A stretch of 64,000 nucleotides of DNA from Nitrospirota bacterium (GTDB lineage: Bacteria; Nitrospirota; Nitrospiria; Nitrospirales; Nitrospiraceae). Each line of letters starts with the position of its first letter. Within the stretch, counting starts at the first letter, position 1. The DNA is taken from NCBI GenBank assembly GCA_030684575.1, contig JAUXVD010000008.1, positions 248,001 to 312,000 on the forward strand, read 5' to 3'. A model generated the notes under the pieces. The model saw only the letters and a list, made by a program, of their open reading frames with translations. It was not told the origin of the DNA and searched no databases. This document shows positions 8,930 to 16,945 of this stretch, in pieces. The translations under genes and the position numbers were made by a program.

Positions 8930-11449
8930 ATGTCTCAGCCCTTTACCTTTTGGAATCGTTCACCGGCCGAGGTGCTCCAGCAGCTAGAAACGGTTCCCCA
9001 GGGACTATCAGGCGATGAGGCGAGACGGCGTCATCTGCGCGATGCCCATCTGCTCTTGAAGCCGAAGAGTCGGTTGTCCACCTGCGAGCTGCTGTTCCGG
9101 CAGTTCACCAGCCCGATCATCCTCATCCTCCTGGTGGCCGCGGGGCTGGCCTTCTTTTTGGCGGACCAGAGCGACACGGCGATCATTCTCATGATCGTGC
9201 TTGTCAGCGGGCTGCTCGGATTTTGGCAGGAACGGAGCGCGAATCAAGCGGTGACCAGCCTGCTCGCGATCGTACAGGTCAAAGCGGACGTGTTGCGTGA
9301 TGGGAAACCGATGGCGGTGCCGGTCGACGAAGTCGTGCCGGGGGATGTCGTCCTGCTCAGAGCGGGCGACACGGTTCCAGGCGATTGTCTGCTGCTTGAA
9401 TCGAAGGATCTGTTCGTAGACGAGGCGACGCTCACGGGCGAGACCTATCCGGTCGAGAAAATCTGCGGGGTCCTGGCGGACGACCTCCCCCTGGCCCAAC
9501 GGACGAACAGCCTCTTTCTCGGGACCCACGTCGTCAGCGGAAACAGCACGGCGGTCGTGGTGCACATCGGGTTGGACACGGTATTCGGAAAGGTCTCGGG
9601 CCGGTTGCAACTCAGGCCTCCGGAGACGGAGTTCGAGCGAGGCATCAGGCAGTTCGGCTATCTGCTCCTGGAAGTGACCGTCGTGTTGGTCGTCGCCATC
9701 TTTGCGGTCAACGTCTACCTGGCCAGGCCCGTGCTCGAAGCCTTTCTCTTCTCCCTGGCCCTTGCGGTGGGCCTTACCCCGCAGCTGTTGCCGGCCATCA
9801 TCAGCATCAATTTGGCCCATGGAGCCAAGCGTATGGCGCAGAAGAAAGTGATCGTCAAGCGATTGGCCTCGATCGAAAACTTCGGCAGCATGACCGTCTT
9901 CTGTTCGGACAAGACCGGCACCCTGACCGAAGGGCTCGTCCGGATGAAGGCCGCCTGCGATATCGCAGGCCATCCGAGCGAACGGGTGTTCTTGCATGGC
10001 GCGCTGAATGCGAGTTTCGAAACCGGATTTCATAACCCGATCGACGAAGCCATTCGCACCGCTCGACCGTTTGACCTCTCCCCCTATCGGAAATTGGATG
10101 AAGAGCCCTACGACTTCGTCCGCAAACGGTTGTCTGTGTTGGTTGCGACGCCGACCGCGCATCTCATGGTGACCAAGGGGGCGCTAGCGAATGTGCTGGC
10201 GGTCTGTTCGACCGCCGAGGCTGCGGACGGCAGCTTGGTCGAGTTGGCTGCCGTGCAGGAAATCATTCAATCGCAGATGGCGCAGTGGGCCGGCCAGGGC
10301 TGGCGGGTGCTCGGGCTTGCGTCCCGCGAGGTCGGTGCACGAGAGGGTATCACCAAGGACGATGAGGGGGACATGACGTTCATGGGATTCTTGGTGTTCG
10401 AAGATCCCATCAAAGCGGAGGTGGTGGAGACAGTCGGTCGTCTGAGGGGCCTGGGCGTCACCTTGAAGATCGTGACCGGCGACAATCGCCTCGTGGCGGC
10501 TCATGTCGGGCAGGCGATCGGCTTGTCGAATGGACAAATCTTAACCGGCGAGGATGTGCGGCAGATGAGCGACGAAGCGTTGGTGTCGCGCGTGAATGAC
10601 GTCCATGTGTTTGCCGAGGTCGAGCCGAATCAAAAAGAACGGATCATCCTGGCCTTGAAGAAGGCAGGTCACGTCGTCGGTTATGGTGGCGATGGGATCA
10701 ACGATGCGTCGGCATTACATGCGGCGGACGTCGGCGTATCCGTCGAGAGTGCGGTGGATGTGGCGAAAGAGGCGGCGGATATTGTGTTGCTGGAAAAAGA
10801 TCTGAGCATCCTCGTTGAGGGGGTACAGGAAGGGCGGAAGACCTTCGCCAATACGTTGAAGTACGTCTTTATGGCGACCAGCGCAAATTTCGGCAACATG
10901 TTCAGCATGGCGGGGGCCTCGCTCTTTCTGTCCTTTCTGCCCCTGCTGCCCAAGCAAATATTGTTGACCAATCTCCTGACCGACATTCCGGAAATGACCA
11001 TCGCCGGTGATCGCGTGGATGAGGAGTTGATCGATCGGCCCAGGCGATGGAATATCGCGTTCATCAGAAAATTCATGCTCACGTTCGGGTTGGTGAGTTC
11101 CATCTTCGACTATCTGACGTTCGGAGTGCTGCTCTGGTTCCTCCATGCCGGCGTCGAGGAATTCAGAACCGGGTGGTTTATGGAGTCGGTGATTTCCGCT
11201 TCGGTCATCGTGCTAGTCGTGCGGAGCCGTCGGCCCTTTATGCGCAGCATGCCGAGTCGGGGCTTGTTGGCCGCAACGCTCGCGGTGGTGGGACTGACGC
11301 TGCTGTTGCCCTATACGCCGCTACGCGGGCCGCTGGGGTTCGTGCCGTTACCGGCATCGTTCCTGGCCGCCTTGCTCTGCATCGTGATCGCCTATGTGGG
11401 AGCGGCCGAGTTCGCCAAGAAGATCTTTTACCGGCATGTCCTTTATTGA
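8930..11449 (+). CDS. mgtA: MgtA-type magnesium-translocating P-type ATPase
   Basis: This is an inner-membrane cation P-type ATPase of the P3B (MgtA/MgtB) class, expected to import magnesium. The 839 residues carry the actuator motif TGET near residue 169, the phosphorylated aspartate in DKTGT (D327), KGALANVL-type nucleotide-binding sequence, and the hinge GDGINDASAL, with about ten hydrophobic segments in the usual places. The ATG at 8930 follows GAGAGGAA at good spacing; the frame is open upstream to 8750 but lacks such a site there. Related ATPases also occur in stress islands next to phosphoketolase and universal stress proteins, so the ion specificity should be treated as likely but unproven. 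Confidence 0.85.
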   Translation: MSQPFTFWNRSPAEVLQQLETVPQGLSGDEARRRHLRDAHLLLKPKSRLSTCELLFRQFTSPIILILLVAAGLAFFLADQSDTAIILMIVLVSGLLGFWQERSANQAVTSLLAIVQVKADVLRDGKPMAVPVDEVVPGDVVLLRAGDTVPGDCLLLESKDLFVDEATLTGETYPVEKICGVLADDLPLAQRTNSLFLGTHVVSGNSTAVVVHIGLDTVFGKVSGRLQLRPPETEFERGIRQFGYLLLEVTVVLVVAIFAVNVYLARPVLEAFLFSLALAVGLTPQLLPAIISINLAHGAKRMAQKKVIVKRLASIENFGSMTVFCSDKTGTLTEGLVRMKAACDIAGHPSERVFLHGALNASFETGFHNPIDEAIRTARPFDLSPYRKLDEEPYDFVRKRLSVLVATPTAHLMVTKGALANVLAVCSTAEAADGSLVELAAVQEIIQSQMAQWAGQGWRVLGLASREVGAREGITKDDEGDMTFMGFLVFEDPIKAEVVETVGRLRGLGVTLKIVTGDNRLVAAHVGQAIGLSNGQILTGEDVRQMSDEALVSRVNDVHVFAEVEPNQKERIILALKKAGHVVGYGGDGINDASALHAADVGVSVESAVDVAKEAADIVLLEKDLSILVEGVQEGRKTFANTLKYVFMATSANFGNMFSMAGASLFLSFLPLLPKQILLTNLLTDIPEMTIAGDRVDEELIDRPRRWNIAFIRKFMLTFGLVSSIFDYLTFGVLLWFLHAGVEEFRTGWFMESVISASVIVLVVRSRRPFMRSMPSRGLLAATLAVVGLTLLLPYTPLRGPLGFVPLPASFLAALLCIVIAYVGAAEFAKKIFYRHVLY

Positions 11450-11504
11450 CGAGGGCCTGCGCTGCTATTGCCCTTCGATGGTGCGTACGGCTGAGACAAG
11501 CCAC

Positions 11505-11582
11505 GTCTGTCTGGTTCATCTGGTTGATTTGGTTTATCTGGTTAGTTTAGTACAACCAAAAAACCAGATGAACCAGATAGAC
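11505..11582. repeat. 9-bp tandem repeat forming an inverted repeat
   Basis: From 11510 the DNA reads as four 9-base units close to TCTGGTTNA (TCTGGTTCA, TCTGGTTGA, TTTGGTTTA, TCTGGTTAG). The complementary sequence returns at 11562-11582, so that 11505-11525 and 11562-11582 form 21-base arms with one mismatch around a 36-base loop. It lies 55 bases after mgtA and could end transcription, but there is no terminal T-run. A related copy lies at 13486-13556. Confidence 0.8.
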
Positions 11583-11663
11583 TGGCGGATGTTTTCAGCA
11601 TCCTGCTAGTGAGGGATATGCGGTGAAGGGTTATAGGATGAATTGGAGAGGGAGAACGCAATC

Positions 11664-12098
11664 ATGGAGACAAGACCGAAGTCGTATACCTATCACACCG
11701 CGGTGAAATGGACAGAGCAGCGGAAGGGAATCATCTCCTGTTCCGGCAAGCTTGATATTCAAGTTGCGACGCCGCCGGAGTTCAAGGGACACGAGGGCAT
11801 CTGGTCGCCGGAGGATCTCTTCGTCGCGTCTGCCAATATCTGTCTGATGACGACGTTCCTATCGGTGGCGGAGCGGGCAGGTCTGGTCTTTACCTCCTAC
11901 GAGAGCCAGGCTGAAGGAAAGTTGGAATTGGTCGAGGGGAAGTTTCAATTCACGACCATCACGTTAAAGCCAACCATCATGCTCCCAGCCAACGGCGATG
12001 CGACTAAAGCGAAGGAGCTGATCGAGAAAGCCGAGGCGAACTGTCTGATTTCCAATTCGATGAAGGCCAAAGTCAGCTTGGAGCCGACCATCCGATAA
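11664..12098 (+). CDS. OsmC/Ohr family protein
   Basis: OsmC-family proteins reduce organic hydroperoxides or handle reactive sulfur species with two cysteines. Here the 144-residue product has the typical order: an N-terminal beta region (YHTAVKWTEQRKG), SPEDLFVASANICLMTTF with the first cysteine, and NCLISNSMK near the C-terminus with the second. The ATG at 11664 follows AGGGAGAA at good spacing; an in-frame ATG at 11643 has no site. It stands alone between two repeat elements. Peroxide versus persulfide specificity cannot be told; the second OsmC gene at 20225 is clearly divergent from this one. Confidence 0.85.
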   Translation: METRPKSYTYHTAVKWTEQRKGIISCSGKLDIQVATPPEFKGHEGIWSPEDLFVASANICLMTTFLSVAERAGLVFTSYESQAEGKLELVEGKFQFTTITLKPTIMLPANGDATKAKELIEKAEANCLISNSMKAKVSLEPTIR

Positions 12099-12110
12099 CA
12101 GGGAAGGGAG

Positions 12111-12280
12111 GGATGGCCCGGTGAGTCCCCTGTGCTCGCGCAACGCGCGGTCGCGGGCTCCCCTCGTTGGACGCGCGCAGTGGGGGACTCATCCGGGCCA
12201 TCCTAGAGCAACGTACACGAGCGAGCTTGGAGGGAGCATTATAAAGTGTGGTCGCTCGATGCGCGCGGTGAAGGATAACT
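12111..12280. repeat. Type II hairpin repeat (with a partial second unit)
   Basis: The arms at 12111-12130 and 12183-12203 are complementary apart from one extra base and enclose the conserved halves GCTCGCGCAACGCGCG (12134-12149) and GTTGGACGCGCGCAG (12166-12180). A second, degenerate half follows, with ACGAGCGAGCTTGGAGGG (12217-12234) and a GGTCGCTCGATGCGCGC core-like segment near 12251. The same core occurs at 52.5 and 59.8-60 kb with different arms. No gene was found between 12099 and 12361. Confidence 0.75.
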
Positions 12281-12361
12281 TGGGCACTCCGGCGAGAAAG
12301 GGCTCCCGATTCGTTGCATTCAGCTTCTCGCTACTTGACCGGTCATGAAGAGAGCGATACA

Positions 12362-13096
12362 GTGCCTACCAATCGTATGAAACAGAAGGCTACAGCGTTC
12401 GACAAACATTTTGATGCGCGAGAAGTGGCGTCCTATGGCGTCATGGAAGCCGCACATTATCTGCGCATTCCACGCACGACCATCCGGGACTGGGTTTCAG
12501 GCCGGCATTACCACAGCACTACCGGCATGCGCTTCTCCAGGCCGATCATCCAGGTGCCCGATCCAGCCATGAAGTTGCTCTCCTTCATGAACCTCGTGGA
12601 GATCCATGTTCTGGATGCCATTCGCCGCCAGCATGACATCCCATTAGAAAAAGTCAGAACTGCGATGAACTACCTCTCGAAGCAATTTCCGTCGAGGCAT
12701 CCCTTGGCCGATCAGGAATTCGTCACCGATGGATTGAACCTCTTCATCAAGAAATTCAGTCAATTGATCAATATCTCTCAAGAAGGACAATTGGCCATCC
12801 AGGAAGTCCTCCAGGCGCACCTCCATCGAATCGAACGAGATCTCAAGGGCATCCCGGTCAGACTGTATCCGTTCACGCGGAAACGCGACCTCCAAGAAGA
12901 GCCTAGGGCCGTCGTGATTGATCCACAAGTATCCTTTGGCCGGCCTGTGCTGGCAGGCACCGGCATTCCAACGGCCGTGATTGCCGAGCGCTATAAGGCC
13001 GGTGAATCTGTGGACGACTTGGCAGACGATTATGGACGGCGGCGGCTTGAAATCGAAGAAGCCATCAGATGCGAACTCTCCGTCGAAGCGGCCTGA
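12362..13096 (+). CDS. VapB45-like antitoxin (MerR-like N-terminus plus DUF433)
   Basis: The 244-residue product starts with a helix-turn-helix-like segment (VMEAAHYLRIPRTTIRDWVSG) and ends with a DUF433-type domain containing VIDPQVSFGRPVLAGTGIPT and an AERYKAGESVDDLADDYG helix. This architecture is known from VapB45-type antitoxins, which bind the promoter and neutralise a partner PIN-like toxin. GTG at 12362 is preferred because AAGAGAG precedes it; ATG at 12377 is an alternative. It overlaps the downstream toxin-like gene. DNA binding and autoregulation are inferred from the family. Confidence 0.8.
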   Translation: MPTNRMKQKATAFDKHFDAREVASYGVMEAAHYLRIPRTTIRDWVSGRHYHSTTGMRFSRPIIQVPDPAMKLLSFMNLVEIHVLDAIRRQHDIPLEKVRTAMNYLSKQFPSRHPLADQEFVTDGLNLFIKKFSQLINISQEGQLAIQEVLQAHLHRIERDLKGIPVRLYPFTRKRDLQEEPRAVVIDPQVSFGRPVLAGTGIPTAVIAERYKAGESVDDLADDYGRRRLEIEEAIRCELSVEAA

Positions 13097-13478
13097 ACCC
13101 GTCTTCTTCCTCGACCGTTCTCTGGGGAAGAACCGCGTGGCTACAGCGCTCCGCCAGGCTGGCGCCACGCTCCACATCCACGACGATCACTTTCCCCCCG
13201 ATGCCAAGGATGAAGACTGGCTTGCCGAGGCCGGACAGCGTGGCTGGATTGTCCTGACCAAAGACCATCGCATCCGGTATCGACATGTTGAACGGCTGGC
13301 GCTCATGAAGGCAGGCGTAGCGGCATTCATCCTCACATCAGGCGATCTGCAAGGCGAAGAAATGGCTCAGATCTTCGTCAAGGCACTTCCCCGCATCACC
13401 AGGTTTTTGAAGAACCACACAAAACCGTTCATCGCCAAGGTCGCAAAGGACGGCTCCGTCTCGCTGCTCTTTCAATGA
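13032..13478 (+). CDS. PIN-like (DUF5615/VapC45-type) toxin
   Basis: The product resembles short PIN-like proteins paired with DUF433 antitoxins: a first acidic strand FFLDRSLGKN, then EDWLAEAGQRGWIVLTKDHRI, whose aspartates are probable metal ligands of an RNase active site. The start is unclear. ATG at 13032 and TTG at 13047 are possible, neither with a good ribosome site; both lie inside the antitoxin gene, so expression probably depends on translational coupling. The first 20 residues are low-quality and may not be part of the protein. Toxicity is inferred only from the family and the pairing. Confidence 0.75.
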   Translation: MDGGGLKSKKPSDANSPSKRPEPVFFLDRSLGKNRVATALRQAGATLHIHDDHFPPDAKDEDWLAEAGQRGWIVLTKDHRIRYRHVERLALMKAGVAAFILTSGDLQGEEMAQIFVKALPRITRFLKNHTKPFIAKVAKDGSVSLLFQ

Positions 13479-13485
13479 GTCAGAT

Positions 13486-13556
13486 CGTTCATCTGGTCTT
13501 TCAGGTTCATCTGGTTGAATTTCCAGTCCGGCCAACCAGACAAACCAGATAGGCCA
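13486..13556. repeat. 9-bp tandem repeat with inverted arm, second copy
   Basis: Starting 8 bases after the toxin gene, the DNA has 9-base units (GATCGTTCA, TCTGGTCTT, TCAGGTTCA, TCTGGTTGA), then the opposite orientation as CCAACCAGACAAACCAGA. This is the same design as the element at 11505-11582 with weaker unit conservation. Confidence 0.65.
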
Positions 13557-13562
13557 GCTTTC

Positions 13563-13629
13563 GTTGGACGCGCGCAGTGGAAGATCAATCAGCCCCCATC
13601 CCTGAGAGGTGACGAGCGAGCTTGGAGGG
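13563..13629. repeat. Type II repeat, partial copy
   Basis: GTTGGACGCGCGCAGTGG (13563-13580) and ACGAGCGAGCTTGGAGGG (13612-13629) are identical to 12166-12183 and 12217-12234, at nearly the same distance from each other. The two copies are direct repeats on either side of the toxin-antitoxin genes. The following 358 bases to 13987 hold no convincing gene; there is a small hairpin-like CTGAAG/CTTCAG sequence near 13728-13746. Confidence 0.7.
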
Positions 13630-13987
13630 GGCATGGACTGCTCGAAAGTGGAGCCAGTCCCAGCCCACGATTGTCGAAGGATGAGCCGATTGACGAATCG
13701 GTAAGTACCGCGGTGTTCAGACTGAAGACTAAAAGCCTTCAGCCTATCTACCTGAGTCGTTACGACGAATGACGTGTGACGGTTCCCTGGCTGTAGCATC
13801 TTGCGACAGTGCTCAGATTTCCAACGGGGTCTTTCTCGACACTTGCGGCGCTCAGCCCTCGCCATCTTTCGTTCTCCTCTCTTAACTCATTGTTTGTTTG
13901 CATGTTTACCCAGCACACTTGGCCGTGCTTGCCTGGCATCTCACTCGCAATGCTATTCAACGGATAGGAAGGCAGGGAGGCAACGAA

Positions 13988-14368
13988 ATGAAAGCTGTAC
14001 TGATCGGAGCCGTGGTCTTGGCTTTTGCCGGGGGCGCAAGCCTGAAAGACTTGAACCAGTCTCAGCCGGAGCGGGATGTGCTCAGCGGCAGAGTGATTTT
14101 TTCGACGATTTGTCTCCGTTGTCATGGAATCGATGGAAAGGGAGAGGGCCAGATGAAGTTTACGCCTCCGGTCGCCGACCTCACATCCCCGGCCATTCAA
14201 GGGAAGCTGGATGCGAGGTTATTTAAGAGCGTGCATGACGGCAAGAAAAATACAGCAATGGGGGCCTGGAGAGAAGCACTCACGGACGATGAAATTTGGG
14301 ACGTGCTTGCCTATGTCAGGACGCTCGCTCCTGACGCAGCCGGCGGCATGGGAAGCGGGCTCCGATGA
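13988..14368 (+). CDS. Monohaem cytochrome c
   Basis: The 126-residue product has an N-terminal signal-peptide-like segment and one haem-binding CLRCH motif near residue 42, followed by a class I cytochrome c pattern (GIDGKGEGQM, then TDDEIWDVLAYVRTL). It should be periplasmic and carry electrons. The ATG at 13988 follows a purine-rich GCAGGGAGGC site. Its stop overlaps the start of a second cytochrome gene (ATGA), so the two are probably co-translated. The partner enzyme is not evident. Confidence 0.85.
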   Translation: MKAVLIGAVVLAFAGGASLKDLNQSQPERDVLSGRVIFSTICLRCHGIDGKGEGQMKFTPPVADLTSPAIQGKLDARLFKSVHDGKKNTAMGAWREALTDDEIWDVLAYVRTLAPDAAGGMGSGLR

Positions 14369-14838
14369 GATCGATATTCTGCCGAATCATGTTGGGTCTG
14401 TGGGTCGTGACGATCGTGGCTGGTGGATGGTTCTTTGTGCGGGGATGGACGGTGCCTGGCACGGATGGGCGAACGCAAATCGTCTTAGCACCGGTAGAGC
14501 GTGACTTGATCCTGGGCGAGATGCGAATGCTCCTGAAGGCGGTCCATGGTGTGATCACAGGTTTGGCCGGACAGGATCAGGCGGTGGATCGGACGCAGAT
14601 GGAACAGGCGGCACGTTCGGCGGGAATGGGCATGGCGGCGGATGTGAATCCGGCCCTCATGGAGAAGCTGCCGCTTCCCTTCAAGCAAATGGGCATGTCG
14701 ATCCATAGAGATATGGATGCCCTCGCGGATGCGGTCGTCCAGAAAGAGTCCCCGCAACAGATTCTCCAGCGCCTCTCCAGCATGACGGCCCGCTGCACGA
14801 CGTGCCATGACATGTATCGATTCGGAGTGGATAAGTAG
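14365..14838 (+). CDS. Cytochrome c'-like protein with C-terminal haem motif
   Basis: A single N-terminal hydrophobic helix (signal or anchor) is followed by a helical domain with the only haem site, CTTCH, about 11 residues from the C-terminus. A C-terminal CXXCH after helices is typical of class II cytochromes (cytochrome c' / c-556), which bind small gases or carry electrons. The length of 157 residues fits. It overlaps the upstream cytochrome gene by four bases. The 183 bases after it hold short GTCAGC-type palindromes and no gene. Confidence 0.8.
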   Translation: MRSIFCRIMLGLWVVTIVAGGWFFVRGWTVPGTDGRTQIVLAPVERDLILGEMRMLLKAVHGVITGLAGQDQAVDRTQMEQAARSAGMGMAADVNPALMEKLPLPFKQMGMSIHRDMDALADAVVQKESPQQILQRLSSMTARCTTCHDMYRFGVDK

Positions 14839-15021
14839 CAGGTATCGGTCAGCATTCAGCTGTCAGCATGAGAGTTCATCCGGGGAAATGATAGAGAGCA
14901 AATCTGAATAAGGCCGAATCCATTTCCCAGGCGATGCCTCAAACCCATCAAGATAACGATTAGCCGATGGTTTCTGAATCCGTACGCTGACGGCTGATAG
15001 CTCAAAGAAGGAGGTGCAGTT

Positions 15022-15231
15022 ATGGCATGCAATGTAGGTGGAGTTGAACGACCGATCCGGATCGTCGTGGGGATTGCGTTGCTCGGGATCGGAGCCTTTG
15101 CCGGATTGCCCCCGGTAGGAACCGGAATCGCGTTGCTGTTCGGGACGATCATGTTGGTCACGGGCGCGATCAGTTTCTGCCCGGTCTGGACCCTGCTGGG
15201 AATCAATACCTGTCCCACGAAAAAGGGATAA
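15022..15231 (+). CDS. Small YgaP-like/DUF2892 membrane protein
   Basis: The 69-residue product has the DUF2892 pattern: NVGGVERPIRIVVGIALLG at the start, two hydrophobic helices, and CPVWTLLGINTC at the end. In other proteins this domain is fused to rhodanese (YgaP) and linked to sulfur handling. It has a strong ribosome site, AAGGAGG, before the ATG. Its role here is unknown, but it lies within a block of cytochrome and sulfur-related genes. Confidence 0.85.
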   Translation: MACNVGGVERPIRIVVGIALLGIGAFAGLPPVGTGIALLFGTIMLVTGAISFCPVWTLLGINTCPTKKG

Positions 15232-15263
15232 GGACACCTGTCAGCAAGCCGTACGGCGAGAAT

Positions 15264-15359
15264 GTGAGGCTGAAAGTGCTGGGAGTACTGATACTGGCGG
15301 GACTGCAGTTCACTGCCTGTGCCGGTATGCCGCAAAGCGAGCGCACGTCCAGGGGCTGA
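15264..15359 (+). CDS. Possible tiny lipoprotein
   Basis: A GTG-started frame of 31 codons encodes a charged start, a hydrophobic stretch and a lipobox-like FTAC, followed by only 12 polar residues. This resembles entericidin-size lipoproteins, or the remnant of a larger one. There is only a weak ribosome site (GGCGAG). The rest of 15232-15543 shows no other gene. Confidence 0.3.
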   Translation: MRLKVLGVLILAGLQFTACAGMPQSERTSRG

Positions 15360-15543
15360 CAACGATGCTGTACCAGGAGGAGAAGCCGAGCTTGTCGAAC
15401 TCTCGGTCCCTGGCGCGAAGTCGAGAGGTCCACGAGATGTGCCGCATGGTTGGGGGCCAAGAACCATTGCAAGGATATCTTCACGCGCTGCGTTCAATAA
15501 GGGTGTCGTTAGGTTCAAGGATCGGATCACGAAGGAGGAAACG

Positions 15544-16128
15544 ATGAATCGTATATATATGGGAACTGCTCTCGTGCTGTCAGCGTTTATGCCACTAGTC
15601 GGCTGCTCGTCTTACCACACGGGGAAGCTGGACACGAAGCTGCATGCAAGGGCGCTCATCTCGGGTCCCGGTATTACGGGAGAGGCGTATCTCTACGAGG
15701 AGTATGAAGGGCGCGTCAGGATCAAGCTGAAGCTCGAGGGCACGCCGGACAGCAAGCTGAAGCCGGGACGTCATGCGATACATATTCACGAGACCGGCAA
15801 TTGCGAGCCTTTTTCGGCGGCCAAGGGGCACTATGATGGAAATGTCGATCCGGCAATCAATCCGGAGGCGAACGTCACGCCCGGCTTAGGAAACCATCCC
15901 TACCATCTTGGCGACCTCCAGAGCCTTTCCGTGAACGATGACCGGAAAGGGTCGCTCTATACGATCACGAGCCGGGTGACCCTGTCTGAGGGGCTCAACA
16001 GCTTGTTCGATAAGGACGGGAGCGCCTTCATCATCCATGAGTTAGACGACAAGTATCTGCCGGACCCGCCGACAAAAGATGCGCCGGGCGGACCCCGCAT
16101 CGCCTGCGGCGTGATTGTGAAAGAGTGA
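15544..16128 (+). CDS. sodC: Cu/Zn superoxide dismutase-family lipoprotein
   Basis: SodC converts periplasmic superoxide to hydrogen peroxide and oxygen. The copper and zinc ligands can be placed: HAIHIHETGNC, the bridging GHYDG, NHPYHLGDL, and FIIHELDD, with the active-site arginine and second disulfide cysteine in GGPRIACGV. The N-terminus carries a lipobox (LVGC), so the enzyme is membrane-tethered. AAGGAGGAA precedes the ATG at 15544. At 194 residues it is slightly larger than the usual enzyme because of an insertion before the zinc loop. Confidence 0.88.
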   Translation: MNRIYMGTALVLSAFMPLVGCSSYHTGKLDTKLHARALISGPGITGEAYLYEEYEGRVRIKLKLEGTPDSKLKPGRHAIHIHETGNCEPFSAAKGHYDGNVDPAINPEANVTPGLGNHPYHLGDLQSLSVNDDRKGSLYTITSRVTLSEGLNSLFDKDGSAFIIHELDDKYLPDPPTKDAPGGPRIACGVIVKE

Positions 16129-16141
16129 AAGATCGTGCGGC

Positions 16142-16945
16142 ATGACAGGCGGCGAACTGCCGATCCTCGCCGTTGCGGCGGGAGGGCTGGTCGGTTTTTC
16201 GCTGGGCACAACCGGAAGCGGGGGGTCGCTGATGGCGATTCCACTTCTGGTCTATGTCCTGGGGACGACAGCGCAGGAAGCCGCGAGTCTCTCGCTCGCG
16301 CTTGTCGCCGCTGCAGCTTGCATCGGCGCTATCGAATCTTTTCAGTCGGGCCTCGTCAAGATGAAGGCGGCGCTACTACTGAGCGGCACCGGTATGATCG
16401 GCGGGTGGGTGGGAGTCGCAGGGCACAGGTTTGTCCGGGAGGAAATCACGCTCCTGCTCTTCGGCCTGCTGATGATTGTGGCCGCCGGACAGATGTGGTG
16501 GCGCACGACCTTGCGGGAGGATCCTCAGGAGCGTAGCATCTGCGCGGATCTGTTTCCGCGAGCCTGCTGGGTGAAAGTGAGCGGGATTGGACTGGTGGTC
16601 GGCCTGTTGACCGGATTCTTCGGGGTTGGAGGAGGGTTTGTGATTGTGCCAGCCCTGACGCTGTGGCTCGGATTTCCGATGCGAGTGGCGGTGGGGACTT
16701 CCCTGCTGATCGTCACGCTCATTGCGTTGGCGGGAGTCGCTGCGCATGTCCGTCTCGCTCCGCTGGATCTGCGCCTCCTCTCGTTCTTGATCGCCGGTGC
16801 CGTCATCGGCATGTTGGCCGGGAGGCAGGTGAGTCGCACCCTCTCCCCCACGCGCTTAACCAGAGCCTTCGCCGTCGTCGCATGGGCGGTCGCGGTGATC
16901 CTCATCGGTCACAATCTCTGGAAGATCAACGGGGGCATGTCGTGA
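16142..16945 (+). CDS. TauE/SafE family membrane permease
   Basis: The 267-residue product has about eight hydrophobic helices and two repeated TauE/SafE signatures (GTTGSGGSLMAIPLLV near residue 22 and GFFGVGGGFVIVPALTL near 160). The family exports or imports sulfur-containing or organic anions such as sulfite, sulfoacetate or taurine-derived compounds. The gene ends inside the start of the Rieske gene (GTGA overlap), so it is coupled to the quinol-oxidising complex genes. Given SorA-like and DsrE genes nearby, a sulfur oxyanion is a reasonable but unproven substrate. Confidence 0.85.
   Translation: MTGGELPILAVAAGGLVGFSLGTTGSGGSLMAIPLLVYVLGTTAQEAASLSLALVAAAACIGAIESFQSGLVKMKAALLLSGTGMIGGWVGVAGHRFVREEITLLLFGLLMIVAAGQMWWRTTLREDPQERSICADLFPRACWVKVSGIGLVVGLLTGFFGVGGGFVIVPALTLWLGFPMRVAVGTSLLIVTLIALAGVAAHVRLAPLDLRLLSFLIAGAVIGMLAGRQVSRTLSPTRLTRAFAVVAWAVAVILIGHNLWKINGGMS

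Noticed and set aside
9008-10162. Long minus-strand open frame opposite the P-type ATPase
   Set aside because: The ATPase frame is complete with all motifs; the antisense frame has no start signal or domain.
13635-13987. Possible regulatory RNA between the toxin-antitoxin genes and the cytochromes
   Set aside because: Only a short weak hairpin is visible and no conserved riboswitch pattern was recognised.
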